Shown in pieces: positions 39,301 through 49,600 of a stretch of DNA of 64,000 bases. The stretch's first letter is position 1. Each line of letters begins with the position of its first letter. The stretch comes from Hyalella azteca (Eukaryota > Arthropoda > Malacostraca > Amphipoda > Hyalellidae), in assembly GCF_000764305.2 (NCBI RefSeq), contig NW_025935883.1, positions 65,490 to 129,489 on the forward strand. The letters run 5' to 3'. The notes beneath the pieces were generated by a model. That model did not search any database. It was not told the DNA's origin and saw only the letters and a list, made by a program, of their open reading frames with translations. A program made the translations under genes and the position numbers.

Positions 39301-42300
39301 TAACTTGCTCCGTAAATGACTCTTCGCTAAGGTCCGGAGCGTTTCCGCTCGCAACCAATTAGTAAATCTCAACCTTTCCTACCCCAATTCTGCCGGCATT
39401 GTAGTATCCGGTCACTACCAAATCCCTATACAGATACTTAACTATGTAAAATGTTTCAACGAATTATAAAACTGAAGAAATAATGATGTTATTATGTTGA
39501 AAATAATTAGTATTTGAATGATTCTGCTGACACTGAATTTCGTGGCCAGATTCCCGTAGTTCACCATCTGCCTGGAGTGGGTCAGAACCTGCAGGATCAT
39601 CCTACCCTCTACGGCCTCACCTGGACCATCGACAGACACAAGGGGTCTTCTTTTGGCAGACTTTTGAACCTGTACTCCTCCGTCTGGTACTTGCTTCACA
39701 GAAAAGGTATTTTGCACTGATACAGTGGTTGTATCGCCCTATTAATCTTTGCCAAAGGCTTTTCTGCCTTTCGGGAGATGGGCTAGCTTGTGTGTAAATA
39801 GATAAAGCAGGTAATGCATATTGACTATGACGATGTTTTGAAGTTGGCAAGTTTTCTTCCAGCTTATGCTAAGTTTCAGTATAATGTTGCAGAAAAATAT
39901 TTGCGAAGCTACTAAAGTTCTGTAGTTACATTCAGAAAAGTTTCGCAAGGACCACAGTTCCAATAATGTTCGTAAAATTGTCTGGAACAGGTAGTTTAAA
40001 TTCATGTTCCTAATAATCATTTGGTTCTGATTTTGGCAGTCCTTCGTTGCTCATAATTAATAATATTGTGTCGACTATTGTTATTTACGATTGTTCTCAG
40101 TTGGTACCACAACTGAGACTAACAGATGTCCCCTTTTGGTACCACAACAACTGAGACTGGTAAGTGTCCTCTGTTGCTACTACCTTTGAGAATGGCAGAT
40201 CTCCTTTGATGTTACCACCACTGTGACTGACATATGTCCTTCGATGAGACTTCATCAACGAAGTCGCCATTAATGAACTTGTGGTGACAGGTCCATTGTC
40301 AGTGTCGTTCGGGCTCGATGGAAACGCGTTCCTGAACACCGGATCACACGCTGACCCACTGTGGCCCGACATACAGCTGGTGCTGCAGCCCCAGACTCCC
40401 GCCATCGACGGTGGTGTCATGTTCGGAAACCAAATCGGCTTCCGTACCAAGGTCGGTAAAATAGATTCTAGCATAAAATTAAAGCAAACGATGACCGAAT
40501 AGTGCAGTAGTAATATAAAGGGAGAGCTTTTTGTTGGAAAGCTCGAATCAAAAGGCTCTACAGGCAAAAGTTTAATAGTTCTCAAAAATTTTCCGACGTT
40601 TGTTGGACTTGGTTTCGACGGCTATACAATGAATGCGCATTCTTGGGTTGATAAAATCTATTGTCTTTAAAAGCCTTTTTTGAAGACGTCGGAGCTCCCA
40701 GGAGTGATTTTTTCTAATAAACAATAAATACGGAACATGTTATCTGTAACGTGAAAAATCCCTGTAACCGTTTTTTATTCTGCCTGCATTTGTTTTAATG
40801 AGCGCAACATGTTCCATGTCATTCAAAACCAGACTATTATTTGCAAAAGAATTTAGCATGATCCCCTAACAAGAAATTCGAAACAGATTAATATTTTGAA
40901 TACTTAATCATTATTTGAGAGAGTGCACGATGTTCAGATGTACCGGGAGTACTTCGGGCCGCTGAACGGCAAGCATGGCTTCAACATCGGCACGATGTTG
41001 TCCGTCCCCAAGAGCCGCGGGTCAGTCACCCTGCGGTCCCGCAACCCTCGCGACGCTCCACTCATTGACCCCAATTTTCTGAGCCACCCAGACGATGTGG
41101 ATGTTATGATGGAGGGTGGGTGTGATGTTGTGATCTGGGCTGAAGTTAGTTAATGTTAATAAAATAATCATGTTGTTCTCGCGACACCCTCCTTATTGGC
41201 CCCAACTTCTTCAACCACATCAATGATGACAAATGTAGACGTCACGATGAGAGAGGAGTGTGGTGCAATGATGTCTGGATAGGTTAGGGAATGGGATTGA
41301 TGTTATATTATGGGATTATGGGATTATGGGATTTATGTTATAACTGGAAAACGACTGTTGCTCAGACTCAGAAAGGAGCTTTTTTGAGTAACAATATGGT
41401 GGAACCGCGACTTCGCCCTTGGCTTTGCCTGAAGTCCCGCAAGCTAGAATGTGCATCTGCAGGTGAGGTTTATTAATATTAAAGCAATCATGTAGCTCTC
41501 GCGACGCCCCCCTCATTGACCCAACTTCCTGAGCCACCCTGACGATGTGGATGTTATGATGGAGGGTAGGTGTAATGTTGTGATGTGGGGTGAGGTTTGC
41601 TAATGTTAAATATGTAATCATGTAGCTTTAATGTTAATAAAATAATCATGTAGCTCTCGCCCCCCCTCATTGACCCCAACTTCTTCAGCCACATAGATGA
41701 TGACATATGTAGACGTTACGATGAAGAAGAGTGTGGTGTAGTGATGTCTGGATAGGTTAGGGAATGGGATTGATGTTATATTACAGTCCTCGTGACATTC
41801 CGATCATTGGTCTCTATTACCTATGCCACACAGATGATGTAGATATCATTATATGTAAGTCGTGGCTGGTGGTGAATTACTGTCTGCCGGCCGTTCTAAG
41901 TGATGATGCAAAGGATGGATTGTTTGGAAGTTCGAGTAATGATATCTTCACGTTTCTTTTTTGCCATTGAGAGTAACTGCATGTAAGAAATAACTTTTTT
42001 CCTAGCTTATTGTCCATTAAATAGCTACTTTCACACGAATGAGGGACTGAAGTGGGTACAGACTGGACATTCCAGCTTTTATAAATAACATAATGAATAT
42101 GCTCACTCCACCTGATTTGTATCTGGACTCTCGCTGTATCATCGCTCAGTGTCAAAGAGAAATATTTTAGACTTTTAAATTTTTTTTGGCCACATTGATT
42201 TTCAGCACACATTTATTTTGCAGCTGTGAAGCTTTCGTTAAGACTGGGCAACACCACAGCATTCAGGAAGCTTGGTGCCAAGTTCTACGACAAGGTGAGT

Positions 42301-43537
42301 AAACTTAATTTGATACGTGAGGATGCAGGAATAAAAATATGCGTGAGCGCATGTCGGATGCTAGTCATTTTTATAAACTGGCATTATTAAGAAATGTTGA
42401 TAGTGTCACTGAGATAATTGCACGTTAGATATTGTAAATATTACCAATTGTTATGTGAAGGAGAATTTGCTTTATTATTAGATGAATTTACAAATAGATT
42501 TTAAAGATGGGAGTGTTTTTTTTTGTAAAACATATACACTGAATCCCTCATCACATTTCCAAGATATCTTCACAAAATTCCGAGCACCACGCTGATGCAT
42601 GTTAATTACATTGGTGTAGCTAAATTGTACGTTCTTTAATGAAAACTGCATGATAGATATATTCGTTCCTGTGATGATACCTAAATAAAAGATTTAACTG
42701 TCAACTTTGTGCAGACATTACCGGGATGTGAGAAGGAAGTGAAGCATTCAGACGACTACTGGCGCTGCTTCGCCCGCCACATGTCATCCACGAACTACCA
42801 TCCTGTGGGGTCTTGCAAGATGGCACCGAGCTCTGACCTTATGAGGGTTGTTGACCACAAACTTAGGTTAGTCGCAGCCTAACCAATAGTTTATAATTTC
42901 ATCGTAAGCACAGTTGTCTGTTCATCCTCAGGTATTTATTCAATTTGACATTTTCTGTGTTTGTCACAATATCTGTCACAAAGTCTTGAGACTGCGCGCA
43001 GGTAGGCTTTAGTTTTTTCATTTGTGCCATCTTGATAAATGCAGGTCAGAACCTACAAAACCGGTACGGCCTCAGCCTTTTCCAATGGCAGAAACGAAGG
43101 GGTGACTCTATAAAAAAAAATTGTCATAAATTATATTATATAATATCAATGTAAATCAATAAGACAGGATGACTCTCTTCAAGTAATCCAATGGCCAATT
43201 TAAAAAAAAACTAATTGGTGGGATTAGAAGTGCTTTATTTTCTAACATGTTGTAGAGTTACCTAATTATTTGACACCATAATTCCTGATTGAGAAATTGC
43301 AATTTTCTTATGACTCAAAATTCTCGTTTTCAAGAGACCTTGTTTTTCTGTACACATCGCCATCAATAAAATTTCCGTTGACGACTTGACCGCAGAGTTT
43401 GGGGCGTGTCAGGGCTGCGTGTGGCGGACGCCAGCATCATGCCCGTGATGGTTGTGGGCAACACCAACGCCGCCGCTGTCATGATAGGGGAGAAGGCGGC
43501 CGACCTCATCAAGCAGGACTGGGGAGCCATTCGGTGA
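21259..43537 (+). CDS. GMC oxidoreductase A (glucose dehydrogenase-like), spliced, one block missing
   Basis: GMC enzymes oxidise alcohols or sugars with FAD. Insect relatives include glucose dehydrogenase, and the substrate here is unknown. Proposed exons: 21259-21379, 36764-36972, 37569-37758, 38251-38388, 38596-38660 (truncated), 38898-39011, 39550-39706, 40291-40451, 40938-41115, 42224-42294, 42715-42866, 43396-43537. Phases agree at the other junctions and all of these use GT-AG. The model shows the FAD Rossmann motif [17 protein letters not shown] signature 1 ([11 protein letters not shown]), signature 2 ([15 protein letters not shown]) and the C-terminal YHPVGSCKM with the catalytic His. 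The second active-site position appears as Asn (VGNTNAA), as in insect GMC enzymes. The encoded length of about 565 aa is near the family size but lacks 39 residues present in copy B. Exon 1 is 15.4 kb away, so its assignment is less certain. Confidence 0.82.
21356..21720 (+). repeat. 50-bp tandem array containing the exon-1 splice donor
   Basis: The unit starts GACAATCTTACGACTTCATC and continues through GTCGGTGAGTAAG, so it holds the last 24 exon bases, the donor and about 26 intron bases. Donor copies lie at about 21380, 21430, 21480 and 21541 (the last with GTGAGC), and a more decayed copy near 21597 reads GTAAGT. Sequence after that decays until about 21720. Use of any downstream donor would run through the in-frame TAA of GGTGAGTAA. 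Confidence 0.9.
21721..28365. other. Long intron of GMC A, no exon recognised
   Basis: Mostly AT-rich non-coding sequence. ORFs such as 22533-22835 (minus) and 26833-27090 (plus) have no domain or splice support. ACATTATGTATGATATA-type repeats occur near 25858-25950. Confidence 0.45.
28366..28720. repeat. 16-bp minisatellite, about 22 units
   Basis: The unit is CTGAGGTGCAAACATG with variants at the first bases. A higher-order block (GATTTGCAAACATGATGAAG and onward) appears twice, near 28566 and 28662, showing block duplication. The overlapping minus-strand ORFs ([20 protein letters not shown] repeats) are by-products. Confidence 0.95.
28805..29194. repeat. 26-bp minisatellite
   Basis: The unit is GTGATGCCCCAGTCCCCAAA followed by GACAGT. 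The first copies are tight. Later ones diverge and include two copies of a CTATATATAGGCAG insert near 28984-29035. Confidence 0.93.
29195..30144. other. Intronic/intergenic, nothing recognised
   Basis: No coding or repeat feature stands out. The short ORF at 29189-29380 starts inside the preceding array. Confidence 0.45.
30145..30305. repeat. 28-bp minisatellite, about five copies
   Basis: The unit is TCATTCATTACCTCACAAAC followed by ACATCACT, varying at one or two positions (CACGTC against CACATC). Confidence 0.93.
30306..31899. other. Non-coding, includes a 74-bp tandem duplication
   Basis: TGAATTTCCAAAGTTTTTAA begins two adjacent 74-bp copies at 30995-31068 and 31069-31142 with a few differences. 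ORFs at 30353-30601 and 30626-30826 have no support. Confidence 0.55.
31900..32270. repeat. 11-bp minisatellite, about 34 copies
   Basis: The unit is GGGCCAAGTGA, with variants GGGCCAGGTGA, GGGCCAATTGA and GGGAAAAGTGA. The strand is purine-rich. Because three units make 33 bp without stops, all three minus frames give [15 protein letters not shown] ORFs, which I treat as artefacts. Confidence 0.96.
32271..33982. other. Non-coding, nothing recognised
   Basis: AT-rich, with a GC-richer patch at about 32880-33110 that has no sustained frame. A short CCTGCCTGCCTG run lies near 33583. Confidence 0.45.
33983..34560. repeat. About 34-bp minisatellite, decaying rightwards
   Basis: The unit is GCTAGGGATGGCTGGGGAAC followed by TAGGTGACCTGCAT. 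Copies are nearly identical around 34020-34150 and progressively diverge toward 34560, an age gradient along the array. Confidence 0.88.
34561..36763. other. Non-coding with two small repeat blocks
   Basis: About 35455-35630 has roughly three copies of a unit near 50 bp containing TATAACCACCCAGTAGAC and CAGTCTACCATC. About 35755-35815 repeats GGATATCTATG. No exon was found before the acceptor at 36763. Confidence 0.6.
36764..36972 (+). CDS. GMC A exon 2 (FAD-binding motif)
   Basis: The acceptor is TTTTTCCCTCTAG. The exon encodes [20 protein letters not shown], then [20 protein letters not shown] and SDWWYQTT. The GxGxxG loop and the Glu of LLLEAGG bind the ADP of FAD. The donor follows NYVNN in phase 0. 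Its 209-bp length equals exon 2 of copy B. Confidence 0.95.
37569..37758 (+). CDS. GMC A exon 3 (GMC signature 1)
   Basis: Encodes [20 protein letters not shown] and [20 protein letters not shown], ending VTNQT plus one base. [11 protein letters not shown] fits the GMC signature 1 pattern. A 68-bp core is identical to copy B exon 3, well above the similarity of neighbouring exons. Confidence 0.95.
38055..38250 (+). repeat. 48-bp array running into the exon-4 acceptor
   Basis: CGGCTTCAAACCCGTACCTT units start at 38102, 38150 and 38198. The next unit would start at 38245, where the sequence reads CGGCAG|CGGGG, the actual splice acceptor. Upstream sequence from about 38055 holds degraded relatives. 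The acceptor therefore sits at the edge of, or within, a repeat unit. Confidence 0.88.
38251..38388 (+). CDS. GMC A exon 4
   Basis: Encodes [20 protein letters not shown] to PNAEEQF plus one base. Both ends are phase 1, and the donor is G|GTGAGG. It matches copy B exon 4 in position but is one codon longer and quite diverged. Confidence 0.92.
38596..38660 (+). CDS. GMC A exon 5, truncated by a repeat
   Basis: After TGTGTGCAG the frame reads [20 protein letters not shown] and YL, then homology ends abruptly at 38660. In copy B the same exon continues [20 protein letters not shown] before its donor. Here an ATTCATATTAATGGTTCA-type array follows, and no donor is visible before a stop. Confidence 0.85.
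38661..38885 (+). repeat. Irregular array of ATTAATGGTTCACGTATTCA-like units
   Basis: Copies of TAATGGTTCACGTATTCATA and related forms alternate. The array begins at the codon where exon 5 homology ends and stops just before the exon-6 acceptor at 38897. It occupies the place of the 39-residue segment found in copy B. Confidence 0.88.
38898..39011 (+). CDS. GMC A exon 6 (GMC signature 2)
   Basis: Encodes [20 protein letters not shown] and [18 protein letters not shown], 38 codons, phase 0 at both ends. [15 protein letters not shown] fits GMC signature 2. This exon has no counterpart in the copy B model. Confidence 0.95.
39550..39706 (+). CDS. GMC A exon 7
   Basis: Encodes [20 protein letters not shown] then [12 protein letters not shown] and ends YLLHRK plus one base. 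[12 protein letters not shown] is a conserved GMC block near the FAD. The donor GTATTT is weaker than the others. This exon is missing from copy B. Confidence 0.93.
40095..40290 (+). repeat. Degenerate repeat resembling the exon-8 acceptor
   Basis: Four degenerate units of about 36-40 bp carry ACTGAGACTAACAGATGTCC, ACTGGTAAGTGTCC, ATGGCAGATCTCC and TGACTGACATATGTCC. Each resembles the true acceptor GGTGACAG|GTCC at 40290. Similarity is moderate, so the link to the acceptor is an inference. Confidence 0.6.
40291..40451 (+). CDS. GMC A exon 8
   Basis: Encodes [18 protein letters not shown], then [18 protein letters not shown], ending FRTK in phase 0. WPDIQL is a conserved element of the insect GMC substrate-binding region. 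This exon is missing from copy B. Confidence 0.92.
40938..41115 (+). CDS. GMC A exon 9
   Basis: Encodes [20 protein letters not shown], then [20 protein letters not shown] and [18 protein letters not shown]. The length of 178 bp equals the copy B counterpart. Parts of this exon recur downstream in the next intron. Confidence 0.95.
41178..41855 (+). repeat. Partial tandem copies of the 3' half of GMC A exon 9
   Basis: Four further copies of the exon's CTCGCGACGCTCCACTCATT-to-donor segment begin near 41178, 41494, 41654 and 41789. The copy at 41494-41600 is closest: it keeps the exon's end GTGGATGTTATGATGGAGG followed by GTAGGT, a donor-like site. The others are degraded, and none keeps the 5' half or an obvious acceptor, so they are not usable alternative exons as they stand. 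The segment 41340-41465 is unrelated insert sequence. Confidence 0.85.
42224..42294 (+). CDS. GMC A exon 10
   Basis: Encodes [20 protein letters not shown] and FYDK. The 71-bp length is identical to copy B, with matching phases (1 to 0). Confidence 0.92.
42715..42866 (+). CDS. GMC A exon 11 (catalytic His)
   Basis: Encodes [20 protein letters not shown], then [20 protein letters not shown] and [11 protein letters not shown]. The His of YHPVGSCKM is the conserved GMC active-site base. The length of 152 bp and the phase-2 end match copy B. Confidence 0.95.
43043..43105 (+). pseudogene. Degraded copy of exon 7 inside the last intron of GMC A
   Basis: GGTCAGAACCTACAAAACC and TACGGCCTCAGCC, followed by ACGAAGGGG, match exon 7 (GGTCAGAACCTGCAGGATC, TACGGCCTCACC, CAAGGGG) with an internal deletion. 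It is non-functional exon debris. Confidence 0.65.
43396..43537 (+). CDS. GMC A last exon
   Basis: Encodes [20 protein letters not shown], then [20 protein letters not shown] and QDWGAIR, followed by TGA. The Asn of GNTN occupies the second active-site position. It shares long identical DNA stretches with the copy B last exon. No AATAAA was found in the next few hundred bases. Confidence 0.95.
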
Positions 43538-46384
43538 CGGGCAGTAACTGTAGGAAAATCTAGATAAGTCACCTATCAATTCATTGATTGTCGTACGATT
43601 ACCATAGTTATGTGTGTGAGGCGAGGGTGATGGTGCCCATGTGACGCTCGCGTCGGTGTTAGTTGAATTCAAATCCACGCAATAATTTATAGTAGCCGAA
43701 GGACTAAAAGTAATAATGGCGAAGAAGACTCCTGTTAATATGTTGAAGGTTAGATGCCAGTTGTCCTGTTGTGATGTTGTGTTGATGTTAGTGTAATTTA
43801 TGAACTTAGACATTTGGCTCTGATGGAATCGCTTCTCCAGTTGAAAGTTAATGCATTATTGAAAAGCTTGAGGTATTTGACACATTTATTGCAATTTTTT
43901 ACTTATTGTCCGCATACTTAACTTTTTTGTCATTTATTTATTATGTTTACTTATTTAACGGAGGATATTGTCAAAGCCTTGTGGCATTTTATGATGTATT
44001 GGTGTGTTCATTCATGAAAGAAATCGATAGTTAAGAAGTTATCGACAATGCGTGTAAGTTTAAATACAAACATTAATTTACGTTTAACATTCGCTCTGCT
44101 CTGTAAACACGTGTCGAATTATTTGGAAAATTTTATCATGGAATTTCCTTATTCACTCTTATTGGTATAGTTTTCAATCATCAGCTTGAATATTTTTTTA
44201 GCTGTTTCAATTTTGCTGAGAACATATTTAAGTAAAAATGCAAGGATAAGATAAACAGAGATGTTTACTGAAAATATCGATGTAAAAATGTAATACGTGG
44301 AGATAACATAAGAAACTCTAATCATTTAGACAAAAGCGTTTACAATTAACAGTCACTTAAGGAGTTCACCACAACCTGCAGAACAAGAAGACTGGTTGCA
44401 TCGTGATATTGACCAAGTCCCTAGACTTTATTCGCGTGTTTTACGTTAATACATCCATGTAGTAAAACTGTTTCCTTGATCATAGTTCTATTTATTATAA
44501 TTCGACACTATTTTCACAATTGAAAGCAAATTGGGTCTGGTGTGTTTAGAGCACGAATTTTTTGAGAAATATGCACGCATTTAGCAAGAAAACTACTTTC
44601 GTATGGCGTAATTTGACAAGTAGACTATTTTCAATAGTTATTAAAATATTGTAATGATTTCATTATGCGATAAATAATCTGGTATTGCTCAGTGACAGTG
44701 ATGAACGTGTGTCAAAAGACTTACAATTCTCTAGTCTTTTATAGATTTAGAACGCACCAAAGTTCCCTACGGTGTTAATTCTCCTCGTCTTTTTAGCGCA
44801 TTTTCTCATTTATGGAGAAAATGCACTATTGTGCTCGTCATGTCCGTCTGTCTGTCCGTCCGTCCGTCCGCTACTTCACGTTTTCGTCGACGAGAAAATG
44901 CGCTCTCTGTCACTCACTGCAGTGAGTATTGAGTTATATTTTTTTACAGTGGTGTCGTATAAGAATCTCTACTGATGTATCTATTCAACGGAAGAATATA
45001 TATTTTTGTGTGGATAGATATTTTAAAATTTTATTTCATGTTTGATTTTTATTTCGAGAAATGGGACTAATTAACGGTTGAAATTTGATAATATACTGAA
45101 TTTTCGACGAAATGTGGAAAAATCAGCAAATTTCGTAAAAGAAGACATTGTAAAATTCCTCTCATTCATTTCTTAGATAAATACAATTAAAATATTATGA
45201 CCATGAAGCTTCTATTTGACTATAATAATTGAATAAGAAATGTAAATGTATGTTAAGAATAATGATATATACGTTGAAATTGACAATGGACAACGCTGTT
45301 ACTCCTGCAGTTACGTTAACGTAAGTTCATTTTTGGACGGTTCACTGCTCACTGTAACGCAGTGGTTCTCGCCATGTGAGGTTTATAACTTCGTGTAACA
45401 ATACAATGAAAAAAATGTGCAATTATTTGTTCTTCATTTCCCTAACTGTGTCGTTACCTCTTCTTTAGATTCCCTTTAAGCGAGTAAATAAGACTCTTGA
45501 CGTTTTGAAATATTAAAATTCTTTAAGATCGAAAATTTTCCTCAATCAGTAACTATTTAGTAAATTTTAGCAACTTGTGATTTCTTTAAATACTATTTAT
45601 TAATTTATATATTTTCGACATTTATATATTATCAACATGTATGTAAATTGATGCCACCTAAGTATTGATGGTGACAACGATGAGGTGAACAAATTTGACT
45701 TAATTAATAATTAATAATCTTCCATTTACGCACAAATACCCCCTGAAAAAAAAATGCACAAAGAAAACTCTTCAAAGAAAATTGATTTGGTCTGGTCAAG
45801 TAAGTAAGGGAAACTATAATATCAGTTCTCTTGTATGATCAGCTAGAAAAATATTAATGAAGTCTTGCTTGAATGCAAGAGTGCTTATCAATCAACTTTA
45901 TTGTATTATTAATTGTGAGTTTCATAGAGACATATAAGTTGTTATGAATTATGACCTGATGAGTGGTCGCTTGTTACGGTGAGAAAGGCGCATTTTACGT
46001 GTTCAGTGTTCCACCTCCACTGGAAAATTTTTCACCCATTCTGAAGCGTTGCAAAAATTTCAGCATATCCATTTTAAAAAATTCAGCATTAAATCAGTAC
46101 CTCAAGTGAGTTAGTCAATTTTCACTTGTATTGAGTTGAAGTTTCCTGCGAGAATCGAAAGGGAAAATAGCTCTCGGTGTGATGACAATTTTTCACGCGA
46201 GACATTAATTGCTTCATGTCAGTATTTCACCCCATATTAAAAATGTTAATATCGAGCAAATTCAACCATGTTATACTTGAGATTATATAACTTTTCTTAG
46301 GGCACTAAAATATTAGAGTTACATATATATGAATAACTTTCTTAAGATGTTCGATTTGAATTGAATTCTTTCTTTGAATATAAA
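43538..46384. other. Intergenic between the GMC genes
   Basis: No gene is recognised apart from the inverted-repeat element near 44799. The sequence is AT-rich. Confidence 0.5.
44799..44902. repeat. Inverted-repeat element with a GTCC microsatellite
   Basis: GCGCATTTTCTC at 44799 pairs with GAGAAAATGCAC at 44816 and again with GAGAAAATGCGC at 44891. Between them lies a (GTCC/GTCT)n run. The short ORF rich in SCPSVCPSVRP is a reading of the microsatellite. It looks like a dispersed, MITE-like repeat. The class is not determined. Confidence 0.55.
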
Positions 46385-46630
46385 ATTGGTAGAACAGATT
46401 CTCTGGACGAGCGCCGCTTGCTGCTCGCGTCTGTCGCGGCCTCTTAAGCAGACGAGCGGCCGCGGCCACCTAAGCAGACGAGTGNTCTAGATGTGTATAA
46501 GAGACATCTCCTAAGCAGACGAGTGGCCGAACTCGTAAGCAGACGCGAGGCCGCGGCCTCCTAAGCAGACGAGAGGCCGCGGTCTCCTAAGCAGACGAGT
46601 GACCGAACTCTTAAGCTCCTAAGTAGATCA
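46385..46630. repeat. GC-rich CCTAAGCAGACGAG repeat with an embedded artefact
   Basis: Units of CCTAAGCAGACGAGTGGCCG and variants occur about seven times. The array is interrupted by an N and an adapter-like sequence at 46485-46507, so the copy number here is unreliable. Confidence 0.85.
46489..46507 (+). other. Nextera transposase mosaic-end sequence (assembly artefact)
   Basis: AGATGTGTATAAGAGACAT matches the 19-bp Tn5 mosaic end used in Nextera libraries at 18 of 19 positions and follows an N at 46485. The adapter sequence is established knowledge; that it is contamination is an inference, but a strong one. Confidence 0.9.
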
Positions 46631-49600
46631 TTACTCAAGCAGCGTTGCAGTCACCGGAGAGCGCGCGGTCTCTGCCTGTCTTCACCTCTCCATGTCGTGA
46701 CCATCTCGAGATATTCCCTCGTCGGTGTTCTCATCTATTTTCCTCTTAAATTTTTTTGATCTTCACTTCTGTTTTCTCATATTATTCGTATTATCTCATT
46801 GTGTATATACTTTATCATATAATATATCGTATTATTATACGTATATTATAAAATGCAATTGCATAATATAATATATTGTCATATTATCTCGCATTTTCAT
46901 GCTTACCGTTATTTAAAAATCCCGTGGCTAAATTTGTTCTTTTTTTCAACAAATCTCATCCCACACATTATTCGTATTCTTGTTATTAATAAATTCTGGA
47001 ATACATTACACCATCTGCTCAATTTTTTTACAGTTTTTTTTTATTTCGTGAGATTCAGGAGGTCTGAAATTTTTGTGTCTTCTGATGCGACTTCTGAATA
47101 AATACATGTATGTTCGAAGATTCAATGAATCAATTTAACCAAACAAAATTGTCGTGATATTTAAATTGCTATAACATTGTCAGTGATGAATGATTTGCTT
47201 TTAACGTTTATTTTGTCGCGTCCTGGCACCGATACTGGCAAGGTAAAATAGAATGACACGAGCCTGTGAATTGAATTCTATGAATTAAATTATTGGAAAA
47301 GAATTGTCCCATTATTTCTCAAAATATCTTCTCAATTATCACCCATCTATCGTATCATACATAGTAGACTTAATGACTTCAAGCACATGAAACAGTTTTT
47401 AAGGAAAGCTTTCCATGCCCTGAATGATTAAAAATAAAGAGTATCAGTTTCATTTTTGCTAGTTTAGTGAATACAACAGAGTCTAATTCAGCCTGTAGAC
47501 GCCGGAAACTGTAAAATTGCAGAGAAAATTAATAAGTATTAAAAAATTCACGGCACCGGTAATTTGTTCATAAAAGTGGACGATATTATTCCAACAGTTT
47601 TATCGTGGGAACATTGAAAACAAAAACAAAATTAGCTGCAGTAGAGATATTTATTATAATGGAACTTAGCTTTGGTAATACGTATACTCAACATTTCGTT
47701 GCACGATTCGTGACATGAAATGAGTATACTGAGCAATTATTGAAAGAAAATTAGTTGTAGATCAGAACATTTAACGTTATTAATTATTATTGAGTCAACT
47801 CAGGGTAGTGTAATGCTGCCATCTGTAAGATATTAAGCATTATCACATTAAATCAATAAACAGCAATTCTACAGCAAGATATTATGACAATTAATTTACA
47901 TCATAGTATTGTAATCAACTCTTCGAAGATTTCATAGCACCGTAAGACACTTCAGGGAAATGTTGAGTCGATGTGTTAGGAAATAAGTGACACGTGCACA
48001 AGTCAGTGCAGTGTTACACTCCGTCCCGTTAGATACTGCGGGGGAGATGTGGACGTCGAAGTATTATGAAATAAGACAGCGGAACGTAAGTCACACGTGA
48101 GTTTCATTTTTCCAATGACAGGCTTGCGATTTGTAGGGAAAGTTTTACGCACCGGAAGTTTAAGCCGACGCATCGGTTGTGGTTTCGTAAGCTTGCGAGT
48201 GCGTTAAATATAACACTGGCCATTCCGCTCACACTTCCTGGATGAACGACGAGTTCTTTCTTCAGAAAACGTTAGTTGAATGCCAAGTTGCATCGTTATC
48301 ATCGGCCTAGAATGTCTCGCAGATGGTACTGGAATCGAAACTGAAATGTCGTAAAGTCAAGCATGCAAGTCACACTGAAGTTCATATTAAACAACGTATA
48401 AAATGATTAAAATTTGGATGATACTTACCGAAAAGAACGAATCGGAGAAAACGCTTAGCATCCTGATATGAATTCCCAACGAAATTGTGCCAAAGGCAGA
48501 TCTAAATTTTCTGAACTTTCGCTCAGCCGCGAATTATTATAGAAGACGTGCTGCGGTGTCTTCAAGCCGCGAAAGTAAAGTTTGAGAGTTCGGAATGTTC
48601 AACGGAACTAAATATTTTTTGATAATTAAAGAATAGAACAATTAAAAATATTTAGATAATGAGAGATCATTGAAATATAAAATTTTCATCTCGTTTTTTG
48701 GAGATGCCAAATTCTAGAGGACACTTAATGATTTAAAGATTTCATGTTATAAAATCGAAGTTAAATTTTGTATGGGTTACGAGCATATTTTAAAATCGGA
48801 GTCTCCGTCCAATTCATGCATGCAATTTTTACGAGTGAATAACTTTATCTGAAACAGTTGAAAAATTTATGAGTTTATTTTATTCATTAACGACTCATTT
48901 AATGCATATAAAATTCAGAGTGAATATTGCGACGGTATCATTCAGGAGTCAAATTGGGCCGATGCAAGGGAAGCTCTCACCAGGTCAGCGGGAGCCCTGC
49001 TTCCACTCGGCGCTTGACCGCCGCCGAGGGAGGTTGAGTGTGAGAAGGGCGCTGCTCACCGCCGACTTCTGCGACTGTTGCTGTGTTCCTTAGGAATAAA
49101 TTATATAAGGAAAATATTGGTGGAAATTTGAACGCTAAATAATGACGTCGATGACTTTTAAATCAATTATGTAATGATTATGTTTTTTTTTCGTGCAGAT
49201 TGGCAGCTTTTTCTACTAAAATAATCGACCTCTTAGATTCTTCCACGAACGAAAAAACGAATGATTACCGCAACCCAAGATACTTTATGGACGAATTTTG
49301 AATTGAAATTTTACTCACGAATGACAATTCCTGCGTAAAAAACGATCATAAGCGATTGATTAAACGAGAAAGAATACGAAAATTATCGAATTTTTCGAAG
49401 AAACTACGAACAGCGTAATTTTGTCTCGGCTTTATACCTTCTGGAAATGCTTAAATGGATTCTTAAGAAATATTTTCTGCTTTAAGTAAGTTTGCTTGAC
49501 AGTAAAAATCGATCGTACCGTGCAGCAAGTTACGAAAATAGCAACGAACATCAAAACATCGCTAAAAACACCGCAAGAAAATCAAATCTATGAGCCATCA

